A stretch of DNA of 64,000 nucleotides, from positions 1 through 64,000 of the forward strand of contig JAZNDW010000028.1 of assembly GCA_045588245.1 (NCBI GenBank). Direction: 5' to 3'. The number at the start of each line of letters is the position of its first letter. Positions within the stretch are counted from its first letter, which is position 1. The notes below the pieces were generated by a model, which saw only the letters and a program-made list of their open reading frames with translations, made no database searches and was not told where the DNA came from. Below are positions 53,208-62,133 of the stretch, piece after piece. This DNA comes from DTU064 sp045588245 (GTDB lineage: Bacteria; Bacillota; Clostridia; Oscillospirales; CAG-272). The translations under genes were made by a program, and so were the position numbers.

Positions 53208-53236
53208 ATATTAACACAAACGGAATAATTATGCAA
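53208..53236 (-). promoter_or_regulatory. Promoter of the transporter-argF operon
   Basis: Minus strand TTGCAT, 17-bp spacer, TAATAT. It predicts a leader of about 100 nt carrying the palindrome. Confidence 0.5.
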
Positions 53237-53367
53237 TAGCAAAAATGGAATTTTATCAAATTTATACATTAACACCACTTTCTCTGAAAATAATCGTCCA
53301 TATTTGTGCAAAGCTGATAAAGTGATCGATAAAGTACATATATAAAATATAATTTGAACGTACACTA

Positions 53368-53396
53368 TTGACTTTTTCGCTTTAGCGTGTTAACAT
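53368..53396 (+). promoter_or_regulatory. Promoter of the histidine operon with internal dyad
   Basis: TTGACT, 17-bp spacer, TAACAT. The spacer holds the inverted repeat CGCTTTAGCG (53378-53387), well placed for a repressor such as the downstream TrpR-family protein; that pairing is inferred. Confidence 0.6.
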
Positions 53397-53433
53397 GGTG
53401 CAGTGATAAAGACCGATGGGAGAATTTAATGAA

Positions 53434-53727
53434 ATGAATAATATTTTTGATGATTCCACAAATCATTTGTTTGAGCTTATTCTTACGCTCGGAACGGTAC
53501 AGGAGTGTGAGAAGTTTTTCCTTGATGTTTGCACCGTCAAGGAGATAAAAGAAATCGCGCAAAGATGCGAGGTCGCAAAGCTCCTGCTTGACGGCAAGGT
53601 ATATATAGACATCGTTAAGACAACAGGTGCAAGCACAGCGACGATAAGCCGCGTCAACCGTGCACTTCATTACGGAGAGGGCGGATATAAGCTTGCGGTT
53701 GACCGCGTGGCGGAAAAGAAGGACTGA
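53434..53727 (+). CDS. TrpR-family YerC/YecD-like regulator
   Basis: A 97-residue protein of the TrpR repressor superfamily (YerC/YecD group). The helix-turn-helix lies at about 50-80: DIVKTTGASTATISRVNRALHYG, in parts. A start at 53434 is chosen (GGGAGA 11 nt upstream overlaps the rejected ATG at 53416). Some YerC-like proteins heading his operons are thought to repress histidine biosynthesis; its place as first gene of this operon fits, with histidine as the probable corepressor. Autogenous control is likely if the dyad in the promoter is its operator. Confidence 0.85.
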   Translation: MNNIFDDSTNHLFELILTLGTVQECEKFFLDVCTVKEIKEIAQRCEVAKLLLDGKVYIDIVKTTGASTATISRVNRALHYGEGGYKLAVDRVAEKKD

Positions 53728-53732
53728 TTTTT

Positions 53733-54857
53733 GTGAATAATATATATAATGAACTGAAATACAGCGAGCGCATCACGTTTGAGCTTCGTCGGATCTATGA
53801 AAGCCACGGATATACGCACTTCCGCATGAGCAAATTTGAACCGTATGACCTTTATGCACGGAATAAGGATTTTCTCACTTCCGACGAGGTCCTCACGTTT
53901 ACCGATTATACGGGTAAGCTGCTCGCGCTGAAGCCCGACGTTACAATATCCATAATCAAAAATTCCGACTATCGTGACGGCGGCTCGATCGAAAAGTATT
54001 ATTATAACGAAAACGTGTACCGCGTAAAAGCAGGGACACACAGCTTCGGCGAGCTTATGCAAACGGGAGTTGAATGTATAGGGGATATCGGTGCGTATGA
54101 AACGGCGGAAGTCGTAATAATGGCCGCAAAGAGTCTTGCCGCAGTTTCGGACAGATACGTTCTTGATGTGTCGGATATGGGCATCGTATCATCTTTGCTC
54201 GCCAAAATCGCGCTCACCGAGGAAGATAAACATTCAATAATTAAGTGTATTGGCGACAAAAGCGCACACGGGATCGCGGACATCTGCCGCGCCTCAGGCG
54301 TTGAGAAGACGATTGAAAGTGCACTGTTGACGCTCGTTACGTGCGGCGGCGCACTGAGCGAATCACTCAGCAAGCTTAAAGAAGCGCTGGCGGGATTTGA
54401 CGTTGAAGATTCCGTCAGCGAGCTTGAATCGCTGCTTGCGGCGCTTGAGCGCTGCGGCGTATCGGATCACGTTCGACTCGACTTTTCCGTTGTATACGAC
54501 AAAACGTATTATAACGGGATCGTGTTCCGCGGATTCGTTGAAGGCGTGCCCGAACGCGTACTTTCGGGCGGACGGTATGATTTGCTTTTGAACCGTATGG
54601 GCAAACACGGCGGCGGCATCGGATTTGCCGTATACATTGACACGCTTGAGCGTCTCGAAAAAAGAAACGTCTCGTATACCGACGTGCTGGTACTTATGAC
54701 AGACAAAGACAAGGCAGACTCTGTTGTCGCTGAAACGGAAAAGCTCATAGCGGACGGAAAAACAGTGCTGACGGCGCGTGCCGTACCGCAACGCCGCCGC
54801 TTTGGAGCGATAATGAAGCTTTCTGAAGGGAAGCTCACGGAGGTGACTGAAACATGA
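53733..54857 (+). CDS. hisZ: ATP phosphoribosyltransferase regulatory subunit HisZ
   Basis: Class II aminoacyl-tRNA-synthetase-like subunit needed by short-form HisG; 374 residues. Shows motif-2-like FRMSKFEPYDLY and the DVTISIIKNSDYR segment, a late GGRYDLLLNRMG with the HisRS-type arginine, and no catalytic anticodon-binding domain. It starts with GTG; AAGGA lies upstream. Its end overlaps hisG by 4 nt. Senses histidine for feedback. Confidence 0.93.
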   Translation: MNNIYNELKYSERITFELRRIYESHGYTHFRMSKFEPYDLYARNKDFLTSDEVLTFTDYTGKLLALKPDVTISIIKNSDYRDGGSIEKYYYNENVYRVKAGTHSFGELMQTGVECIGDIGAYETAEVVIMAAKSLAAVSDRYVLDVSDMGIVSSLLAKIALTEEDKHSIIKCIGDKSAHGIADICRASGVEKTIESALLTLVTCGGALSESLSKLKEALAGFDVEDSVSELESLLAALERCGVSDHVRLDFSVVYDKTYYNGIVFRGFVEGVPERVLSGGRYDLLLNRMGKHGGGIGFAVYIDTLERLEKRNVSYTDVLVLMTDKDKADSVVAETEKLIADGKTVLTARAVPQRRRFGAIMKLSEGKLTEVTET

Positions 54858-55477
54858 TCAATATTGCGCTTCCCAAAGGCAGACTCGGCGAAAAAACGCT
54901 TGCGATCCTTGAAGATGCGGGGTACGGATGCCCCGAGATACACGAGCCCGGTACACGCCGCCTCGTTTTTGAAAATGAGGAGTGCGGAGTTCGCTTTTTC
55001 TGGGTGAAGCCGTCGGATTCGGCGGTGTACGTTGAGCGCGGAGCCGCAGACGTCGGAATTGTCGGTCGCGATATTCTGCTTGAATATTCTCCCGATGTTT
55101 ATGAGCTTTGCGATCTTGAAATGGGGCGCTGCCGTATGTGCGTTGCTGCTCCTTTGGGATTTGTTGACGACAGAGAGAAAACTCTCGTCGTTGCAACGAA
55201 ATTCCCCGAGATCGCGAAAAGCTATTACGCAAAAAAATGCCGCGATATCGACATCGTCAAGCTTAACGGCTCGATTGAACTTGCGCCTTTGCTCGGGTTG
55301 TCGGACGTTATCGTGGATATAGTTGAAACGGGCACGACGCTTTACGAAAACAACCTTACCGTTGTTGACACGATAGTTGATATAAGCACTCGCCTTGTGG
55401 CGAATAAGGCGTCAATGAAGTTCCGCGAAGCGGAGATCGAAGCCGTAACGTCGGCGATACGATCACGCATCGGTTAA
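54854..55477 (+). CDS. hisG: ATP phosphoribosyltransferase, short form HisG
   Basis: First enzyme of histidine synthesis: ATP plus PRPP gives PR-ATP. The 207-residue length is the HisG-S type lacking the C-terminal regulatory domain, and so needs HisZ. Visible are LPKGRLGEKTLAIL, VKPSDSAVYVERGAADVGIVGRDIL and VDIVETGTTLYENNLTVVD (PRPP loop). ATGA overlap with hisZ. Confidence 0.95.
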   Translation: MINIALPKGRLGEKTLAILEDAGYGCPEIHEPGTRRLVFENEECGVRFFWVKPSDSAVYVERGAADVGIVGRDILLEYSPDVYELCDLEMGRCRMCVAAPLGFVDDREKTLVVATKFPEIAKSYYAKKCRDIDIVKLNGSIELAPLLGLSDVIVDIVETGTTLYENNLTVVDTIVDISTRLVANKASMKFREAEIEAVTSAIRSRIG

Positions 55478-55501
55478 AAAAGTCAGAAAGGCACAGTATA
55501 T

Positions 55502-56785
55502 ATGATAAATATCGTCAGATATGATGCTGGAAAAAAAGAGGAGATACTGTCACACACGATGCCAACGGCGAACGTTGCCGACACTGTCAGCGGCATAATC
55601 TCCGAGGTGAAGGCACGCGGAGACGCGGCACTTTACGAATTTACGGAAAGGTTTGACAAGGCACAGCTCAAAAGCCTTGCCGTAACGAAGGAGGAAATGT
55701 CTTCGGCATATGCCAAAGTGTCGCCCGAACTTATTCGAGTTATAACGACATCTGCCGAAAATATACAACAGTTTCATAAACATCAAATCAGAAGCTCGTT
55801 TATGATGACTCGGGAGGGCGTTGTTGCAGGTCAAAGGATCGTTCCTATCGATCACGTCGGCATATACGTTCCGGGCGGCACAGCACCTCTTTCATCAACG
55901 GTACTGATGAACGCGATCCCCGCGAAGCTTGCAGGGTGCCGACAGATCGTAATGGTAACGCCGCCACTCTCGGACGGTACGTTAGCTCCCGAAATACTCG
56001 CCGCGGCGAAGATCGCGGGCGTCGACTGCATTTATAAGATAGGCGGCGCGCAGGCTATCGCCGCACTTGCGTACGGCACGGAAACGGTGCCGAGAGTCGA
56101 TAAGATCGTCGGCCCCGGAAACGCATACGTCGCCGAAGCAAAGCGACAGGTATACGGCAGAGTGTCGATCGATATGATAGCTGGCCCCAGCGAGATTCTG
56201 ATCGTTGCGGACAAGAGTGCAAATCCGAGGTTCGTTGCCGCGGATCTGCTCTCTCAGGCAGAGCATGATAAAAACGCATCTGCCGTGCTCATCACGGACA
56301 GCGAAACACTCGCAAAGTCCGTTCAAAACGAGCTTGAAACGCAGCTTTGCCTTTTGCCGAGAGAAGAGATCGCACGCGCTTCAATAGATACTAACGGCAA
56401 GATCATCATCGTAGACAATATCGGCGAAGCGATAGAGATCTCAAATGAGCTTGCTCCCGAGCATCTTGAGCTTTCCGTTGAAAATCCGTTTGATTATCTT
56501 GATTACGTGCGACACGCGGGCAGCGTTTTCCTCGGCAAATATTGCCCCGAAGCGACTGGTGACTATTATTCGGGAGCAAACCACACGCTCCCCACGAGCG
56601 GTACGGCAAAATTCTCGTCGCCGCTTTCCGTTGATGATTTTGTGAAAAAGATTCAATATACATATTATACAAAGGATGCGTTTACCCGCGTTGCGGGTGA
56701 CATCGCACGCTTCGCGGAGTGTGAGGGACTGACGGCTCACGCGTACAGCGCTCTCGTCCGCGTTGAAGAAGAAGGAACACTATGA
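55502..56785 (+). CDS. hisD: Histidinol dehydrogenase
   Basis: Zinc enzyme performing the last two oxidations (histidinol to histidine); 427 residues. Motifs: VYVPGGTAPLSSTVLMNAIPAKLAGC (in parts), GPGNAYVAEAKRQVYG, the zinc/active-site QAEHDKNA and GANHTLPTSGTAKF. AAAGG precedes the ATG by about 13 nt. Overlaps hisC by 4 nt. Confidence 0.97.
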   Translation: MINIVRYDAGKKEEILSHTMPTANVADTVSGIISEVKARGDAALYEFTERFDKAQLKSLAVTKEEMSSAYAKVSPELIRVITTSAENIQQFHKHQIRSSFMMTREGVVAGQRIVPIDHVGIYVPGGTAPLSSTVLMNAIPAKLAGCRQIVMVTPPLSDGTLAPEILAAAKIAGVDCIYKIGGAQAIAALAYGTETVPRVDKIVGPGNAYVAEAKRQVYGRVSIDMIAGPSEILIVADKSANPRFVAADLLSQAEHDKNASAVLITDSETLAKSVQNELETQLCLLPREEIARASIDTNGKIIIVDNIGEAIEISNELAPEHLELSVENPFDYLDYVRHAGSVFLGKYCPEATGDYYSGANHTLPTSGTAKFSSPLSVDDFVKKIQYTYYTKDAFTRVAGDIARFAECEGLTAHAYSALVRVEEEGTL

Positions 56786-57840
56786 GCCGTTATTTTGCTA
56801 AAAAATATGAGACCCTTGATGCATACGTGCCGGGCGAGCAGCCCCGCGGCAGAAAATACATCAAGCTGAACACGAACGAAAGCCCGTATCCGCCGTCGAG
56901 CGGCGTGATCGCGGCGGCTGACCGAACGACGATCGAATCTTTGCCGCTCTATCCCGATCCCGAAGCGACACTGCTGCGCGATAAGCTTGCCGAGTATCAC
57001 GGGGTCGAGCGGAAAAACGTCTTCGTTTCAAACGGCTCCGACGACATACTCAATTTTGCGTTCATGGCATTCGGTATTGACCCGGGCGCGGCTTTCCCCG
57101 ACATCACATACGGATTTTACCGCGTCTTCTGCGCACTTCACGGCATCGATTTTGTCGAGGTACCGCTTGCGGATGATTTTACGGTCCGCGCCGACGATTA
57201 CGTCGGCATCGGACGCTTCGTTGTGATCGCAAATCCGAACGCACCGACGGGAATAAATCTGCCTTTGTCGGAGGTTGAGCGCATCGTTGCGGGAAACCCC
57301 GATACAGTCGTTTTGATCGACGAAGCATACGTCGATTTCGGCGGTACGTCCGCCGTACCGCTTACAAAAAAATACGATAACGTCCTCGTCGTCGGAACGT
57401 ATTCGAAATCACGCTCCATGGCAGGCGCAAGACTCGGATATGCCATCGGCAACGAAGAGTTAATACTGGACCTCGGAGCGCTTAAATATTCAACGAATCC
57501 GTACGACGTCGATACGCTCACGCAAAAGATGGGGGCGGCTGCCATTGATGACGCGGCGTATTATCTACACAATTGCAAAAAAATCATCGCCGTTCGCGAT
57601 GCGTTTGGGGACGAGCTCTGTAGCATGGGCTTTTCTGTCCTCGATTCAAGCGCAAACTTCGTTTTCGCAAAGCACGAATCGATAGACGGCGAAACCGTCT
57701 ACGCCGAGCTCCGCCGCCACGGAATTCTCGTCCGCCATTTTTCTGGCGAACGTATCTGCAATTATAACAGGATCACCATCGGCACCGAGGCTGATATGAA
57801 AACCGTTGCCGAAACACTCCGAAAGATAACACAAAAATAA
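56782..57840 (+). CDS. hisC: Histidinol-phosphate aminotransferase
   Basis: PLP-dependent fold-type I aminotransferase, 352 residues. NTNESPYPPS, SNGSDDILNF, ANPNAPTG, and PLP Lys in TYSKSRSMAGARLGYAIG; the C-terminal arginine region is VRHFSGERICNYNRITIG. Coupled to hisD by ATGA. Confidence 0.95.
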   Translation: MSRYFAKKYETLDAYVPGEQPRGRKYIKLNTNESPYPPSSGVIAAADRTTIESLPLYPDPEATLLRDKLAEYHGVERKNVFVSNGSDDILNFAFMAFGIDPGAAFPDITYGFYRVFCALHGIDFVEVPLADDFTVRADDYVGIGRFVVIANPNAPTGINLPLSEVERIVAGNPDTVVLIDEAYVDFGGTSAVPLTKKYDNVLVVGTYSKSRSMAGARLGYAIGNEELILDLGALKYSTNPYDVDTLTQKMGAAAIDDAAYYLHNCKKIIAVRDAFGDELCSMGFSVLDSSANFVFAKHESIDGETVYAELRRHGILVRHFSGERICNYNRITIGTEADMKTVAETLRKITQK

Positions 57841-57861
57841 AGCATAAAGGAAGAATACCGT

Positions 57862-58449
57862 ATGAGATTCACCGAAATTGTACGCAAAACAAGTGAAACA
57901 GAAGTAGCCCTCAACCTGACGCTTGAGGGCGGCGGCGTCTCCCGAATGAACACGGGTTGCGGATTTTTAGACCACATGCTGACGCTGTTCGCTCATCACG
58001 GCCGTTTTGATCTGTCGATCGACTGCGTCGGTGACACAAACGTTGACTATCACCATACGACAGAGGATATCGCGATCGCGCTTGGCAAAGCCTTCTCCGA
58101 GTCTCTCGGAGACAAACGCGGCATCGCACGCTACGGCTCGATGATTCTGCCGATGGATGAAGCGCTCGTATTGACAGCGGTCGACATTTCGGGACGCGCA
58201 CACCTTTCCTACGACGTTACGCTTCCTTCAACACGTGTCGGTGATTTTGATACGGAGCTTGTGGAAGAATTTCTCACAGCGTTTGTCCGCTCGGCGAATA
58301 TAACGCTTCACGTAAGAATGATGGCGGGCAAAAACACGCATCACATAATCGAGGCGATATATAAAAGCCTTGCACGCGCGCTTCGCGCGGCTGTCGCAAT
58401 CGATCCTGATGCGGCGGACACGATCCCGTCAAGTAAAGGAGTTATCTGA
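57862..58449 (+). CDS. hisB: Imidazoleglycerol-phosphate dehydratase
   Basis: Monofunctional IGP dehydratase (195 residues), without the histidinol phosphatase domain. The metal-binding repeats HHTTEDIAIALGKAF and HHIIEAIYKSLARAL are visible, with GCGFLDHMLTLFAHHGRFDL and the ending PSSKGVI. AAAGGAAG precedes the ATG. Confidence 0.97.
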   Translation: MRFTEIVRKTSETEVALNLTLEGGGVSRMNTGCGFLDHMLTLFAHHGRFDLSIDCVGDTNVDYHHTTEDIAIALGKAFSESLGDKRGIARYGSMILPMDEALVLTAVDISGRAHLSYDVTLPSTRVGDFDTELVEEFLTAFVRSANITLHVRMMAGKNTHHIIEAIYKSLARALRAAVAIDPDAADTIPSSKGVI

Positions 58450-58455
58450 AAATAA

Positions 58456-59079
58456 ATGATAGCCATAATTGATTACGGTGTCGGCAATCTGTTTTCGCTC
58501 GCATCAAGCTTCCGTGCCTGCGGCGAAAAAACCGTCGTCACCTCCGACAGAAAGATCATCTCCGAAGCCGACAAGATCATCCTGCCGGGTGTCGGCGCTT
58601 TTTCCGATGCGGCAAAGAAACTGTTTGATTCGGGAATGGCGGACGCGGTTACCGAAGAGGCGGCAAAAGGGAAGCCCTTGATGGGGATCTGCCTCGGAAT
58701 GCAGCTTTTGTTTGAGGAAAGTCTTGAATACGGACGCCACCGCGGACTCGGTCTGCTCCCCGGGACCGTCACGCCAATATCTGACGTTATTCCGAAGGAA
58801 TATAAGATACCGCACATCGGCTGGAACGCGCTTGACTTGAAGCAGCCCGAATGCAAGCTTTTTGCACGTACCAAGAACGGAGACTGCGTTTACTTTGTCC
58901 ATTCATATTATGCCGACACGGAGCCCGACGTCGTCGCCGCCGTGACAGAATACGGCGCAGAGCTGACGGCGGCTGTCTGCCGCGGCAATATATACGGATG
59001 TCAATTCCACCCCGAAAAAAGCGGTATGGTGGGGCTCGGAATACTGAAATCTTTCATTGAAATGAGAGGGAGCGTATGA
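58456..59079 (+). CDS. hisH: Imidazole glycerol phosphate synthase, glutaminase subunit
   Basis: Glutamine amidotransferase partner of HisF, 207 residues. Triad: nucleophile Cys in MGICLGMQLLFE, and His/Glu in FHPEKSG. The N-terminal IDYGVGNLFSLASSF is typical. It starts 6 nt after hisB; ATGA overlap with hisA. Confidence 0.96.
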   Translation: MIAIIDYGVGNLFSLASSFRACGEKTVVTSDRKIISEADKIILPGVGAFSDAAKKLFDSGMADAVTEEAAKGKPLMGICLGMQLLFEESLEYGRHRGLGLLPGTVTPISDVIPKEYKIPHIGWNALDLKQPECKLFARTKNGDCVYFVHSYYADTEPDVVAAVTEYGAELTAAVCRGNIYGCQFHPEKSGMVGLGILKSFIEMRGSV

Positions 59080-59789
59080 TCATTCTTCCCGCAATCGATC
59101 TTTTGTCAGGATGCGCCGTCAGACTGTATCGCGGCGATTACGAACAAAAAACGGTGTATAGCGAAAATCCCGCAGAGGTTGCAAAGGCATTTGCCTTTGC
59201 GGGTGCGGAATATATCCACGTCGTTGACCTCGACGGCGCAAAAACGGGCGAGCTGACCAATCTCGGAACTATCGAGCGGATCGTGTGCAAGTCGGGACTC
59301 AAGGTTGAAGTCGGCGGAGGTATACGTTCGATGGAATCTATCGACCGATACATGAGTATCGGCGTTAAGCGTGTCATTCTCGGTACGGCGGCGATCAAGG
59401 ATCGCGCACTTTTGTGCTCCGCCGTCGCAAAATACGGTGACGCTGTCGCCGTCGGCGCGGATCTGTCCGACGGATACATCGCCATTGACGGCTGGCTCAA
59501 CAAGACCGAGGTGACAGCGGACGAGTTTTTCTCCGACATGGAATTTATCGGTGTGAAAACCGTCATCTGCACCGACATTTCGCGCGACGGAGCCATGAAG
59601 GGCACGAACCACGAGCTTTACCGTACGCTTTCGGAAAAATATAAAGTGAATATCATCGCGTCGGGCGGCGTGTCGTCGCTCGATGACGTGAAGCGGCTGG
59701 CGGCGCTCGGTATATACGGCGCCATAATCGGCAAGGCGTATTACACGGGTGCCATTGATCTGCATGAAGCATTGGAGGCGGCGAAATGA
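59076..59789 (+). CDS. hisA: ProFAR isomerase
   Basis: (Beta/alpha)8 isomerase of phosphoribosylformimino-AICAR-P, 237 residues. AIDLLSGCAVRLYRGDY with the catalytic Asp, VVDLDGA, VEVGGGIRS (phosphate loop) and CTDISRDGAMKG with the second Asp. Overlaps hisH and hisF by 4 nt each. Confidence 0.96.
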   Translation: MIILPAIDLLSGCAVRLYRGDYEQKTVYSENPAEVAKAFAFAGAEYIHVVDLDGAKTGELTNLGTIERIVCKSGLKVEVGGGIRSMESIDRYMSIGVKRVILGTAAIKDRALLCSAVAKYGDAVAVGADLSDGYIAIDGWLNKTEVTADEFFSDMEFIGVKTVICTDISRDGAMKGTNHELYRTLSEKYKVNIIASGGVSSLDDVKRLAALGIYGAIIGKAYYTGAIDLHEALEAAK

Positions 59790-60550
59790 TAACGAAAAGA
59801 ATAATACCGTGCCTCGATGTAAAAAACGGACGTGTTGTTAAGGGCACGAACTTTGAAGGACTTGCCGACGTCGCCGATCCTGTGGTGCTCGGTGAATATT
59901 ACAGTCATTCGGGTGCCGACGAACTCGTTTTTTACGATATTGCGGCATCGTCTGAGGGAAGAACGCTTTTTACGGACATATTAACACGTGTCGCAGAGCG
60001 GATATTCATACCGCTCACGGTCGGGGGAGGAATCAACACGGTCGACGATTTTGATCGCGTGCTGAAGTGCGGTGCGGACAAAGTCAGTGTCAATTCGGGT
60101 GCTATCAAGGATCCGTCACTTATCGAGCGTGCGGCAAAAAAATACGGCTCGCAGTGCGTCGTGCTTTCTGCCGATATAAAGCGTGTTGGCGGAGAATATC
60201 ACGTTTTTATGAACGGCGGCAGAATCGATACGGGAATGGAGGCGCTTTCGTGGATACGCCGCGGTGTTGACCTTGGCGCAGGCGAGATCGTCGTCAATTC
60301 GATCGACACAGACGGTGTCAGATCGGGCTTTGATATAGAGCTGACGCGCCGCGTGTGCGAGCTTGTGACAGTTCCCGTCATCGCGTCGGGCGGAGCAGGA
60401 AAGCTTGAGCATTTCACGGAGCTTTTTGAAAAAATCTCCACTGTTGACGCCGGACTTGCCGCGTCCGTATTCCACTATGGAGAAATAAAAATCGAAGATC
60501 TGAAGCGCGAACTGCTGCTTCGGGGAATCAACATAAGAGGTACGATATGA
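59786..60550 (+). CDS. hisF: Imidazole glycerol phosphate synthase, cyclase subunit
   Basis: (Beta/alpha)8 cyclase, 254 residues. CLDVKNGRVVKGTNF with the catalytic Asp, VGGGINTVDDF, SVNSGAI, NSIDTDGVRSGFDIEL with the second Asp, and IASGGAGKLEHF. HisH supplies ammonia through the barrel. Overlaps hisIE by 4 nt. Confidence 0.97.
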   Translation: MITKRIIPCLDVKNGRVVKGTNFEGLADVADPVVLGEYYSHSGADELVFYDIAASSEGRTLFTDILTRVAERIFIPLTVGGGINTVDDFDRVLKCGADKVSVNSGAIKDPSLIERAAKKYGSQCVVLSADIKRVGGEYHVFMNGGRIDTGMEALSWIRRGVDLGAGEIVVNSIDTDGVRSGFDIELTRRVCELVTVPVIASGGAGKLEHFTELFEKISTVDAGLAASVFHYGEIKIEDLKRELLLRGINIRGTI

Positions 60551-61203
60551 TAAAGATAGATGAACTTAAGTTTGATGAGAGCGGGCTCATACCTGCCGTC
60601 GTCGTTGATGCGATAACCCGTGACGTGCTGACGGTTGCCTATATGAACCGTGAAAGCCTCGGCATCACCGTTGAGCGCGGTCTGTCCTGCTTCTGGAGCC
60701 GCTCGCGTGCTGAGCTTTGGCTGAAGGGCGAAACGAGCGGAAACTATCAACACGTCGTTAAGATCGTCGCGGACTGCGACCGAGATGCACTCGTCGTGCT
60801 CGTTGAGCGCGACGGTCCTGCTTGCCATACGGGAAGCGATAGCTGTTTTTTTGATGTGCTTTACGAAAGCGACGAACTGCACGACTTTACGTATCAAGGA
60901 CTTTTCGATCTGATAAAGGGGCGTAAGACAAACCAAAAGGACGGATCGTATACGACGTACCTCTTCCAGAAAGGTCTTGATAAGATACTCAAGAAAATCG
61001 GCGAGGAGTCAACGGAGGTCATCGTTGCCGCAAAGGGCGGCGATCGCGCCGAAACGATATACGAGATCGCGGACCTCTGCTATCACGTTATGGTTTTGAT
61101 GGCGGAAGCCGACATTAGCCTTGATGAGGTGACGCGCGAGCTCGCATCACGTCACGTTATCGATAAAAAAGTGAAGCAAGAAACGATGAAGAGTAATGTA
61201 TAA
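60547..61203 (+). CDS. hisIE: Bifunctional PR-AMP cyclohydrolase/PR-ATP pyrophosphatase
   Basis: Fused HisI and HisE, 218 residues. HisI half (1-112): MNRESLGITVERG, FWSRSRAELWLKGETSGNYQ, zinc-binding CDRDALVVLV with PACHTGSDSCFF. HisE half (about 115-210): SYTTYLFQKGLDKILKKIGEESTEVIVAAKG, in parts, with the MazG-like Glu residues. Overlaps hisK by 8 nt. Confidence 0.96.
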   Translation: MIKIDELKFDESGLIPAVVVDAITRDVLTVAYMNRESLGITVERGLSCFWSRSRAELWLKGETSGNYQHVVKIVADCDRDALVVLVERDGPACHTGSDSCFFDVLYESDELHDFTYQGLFDLIKGRKTNQKDGSYTTYLFQKGLDKILKKIGEESTEVIVAAKGGDRAETIYEIADLCYHVMVLMAEADISLDEVTRELASRHVIDKKVKQETMKSNV

Positions 61204-62011
61204 GCAAAATCTTCATACGCATACCGTCTATTGCGACGGTGCCGACGGCATAGAGGATATGGTACTCACCGCAATCGACGGGGGATTCGATTCGATCGGC
61301 TTTTCGGGGCACAGCTACACACCGTTTGACGTGAGATACTGCATGACTCCCGAAAAAACGGCGGAGTACGTCGCCGAGTGCAGACGCCTTTCTGAAAAAT
61401 ACCGAGGAAAGATCGACGTGTACTGCGGAATCGAGCAGGATTATTACGCGCCCGCACCGGAGCATGACTACGATTATATCATCGGATCGGTACACTACAT
61501 CCGCGTCGGTAACGATTATGTCCCGATCGACGACGACGTACAGACGCTATTTGACGCGGCGGACAAATGTTTCGACGGGGACATGTATGCGCTTGTCGAG
61601 GAGTATTACAAAACCGTCGCCGACGTTCTGAAAAAGACGGACTGCGACATAGTCGGTCATGTTGACGTAATAACGAAGTTTATAAAGAGGGCGGAGCTAT
61701 TCGACGTCAGCTCGGAGCGTTATCGAAGAATGGCAAAAGCCGCCATCGAAAATTTACAAAGATCAGATGTGATTTTTGAGATGAATGCCGGGGCTGTTGC
61801 AGGTGGATACCGCCGCGATCCGTACCCTGCATTTGACCTTTTGCGGCTGATTGCGGATACAGGGGGAAAGATAACGTTCTCTTCGGATTGTCACGACAAA
61901 AGCAAATTAAGCGTCGGCCGCGACCGAATGATAGAGCTCGCCAAGTCGGCAGGCTTCAAAGAAGCATACGTCCTCTGCGATGGCGGATTTATCCCGACAC
62001 CGTTAGATTGA
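61196..62011 (+). CDS. hisK: Histidinol-phosphatase, PHP type
   Basis: Metal-dependent phosphatase of the PHP family (HisJ/HisK type), 271 residues, supplying the step missing from HisB. Motifs: NLHTHTVYCDGADGIEDMV, FSGHSYTPFD, CGIEQDYYAP, IIGSVHYI and VGHVDVITKF, with conserved His/Glu/Asp ligands. It is the last gene of the operon and completes the pathway from PRPP to histidine. Confidence 0.93.
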   Translation: MYKQNLHTHTVYCDGADGIEDMVLTAIDGGFDSIGFSGHSYTPFDVRYCMTPEKTAEYVAECRRLSEKYRGKIDVYCGIEQDYYAPAPEHDYDYIIGSVHYIRVGNDYVPIDDDVQTLFDAADKCFDGDMYALVEEYYKTVADVLKKTDCDIVGHVDVITKFIKRAELFDVSSERYRRMAKAAIENLQRSDVIFEMNAGAVAGGYRRDPYPAFDLLRLIADTGGKITFSSDCHDKSKLSVGRDRMIELAKSAGFKEAYVLCDGGFIPTPLD

Positions 62012-62088
62012 AACGAAACCGACCTTGTATCACGAATCCCTTGCTTGAAAAATCGGTTTTTAATGTTTTTAATTTGCCGAAATAAACG

Positions 62089-62114
62089 AAGCGCCATTCA
62101 TCAGAATGGCGCTT
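62089..62114. terminator. Terminator of the his operon
   Basis: AAGCGCCATTC pairs with GAATGGCGCTT (11 bp, 4-nt loop), followed by TGCTTTTG. Also suited to the convergent ABC gene. Confidence 0.88.
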
Positions 62115-62133
62115 TGCTTTTGTTTATTTGCTT

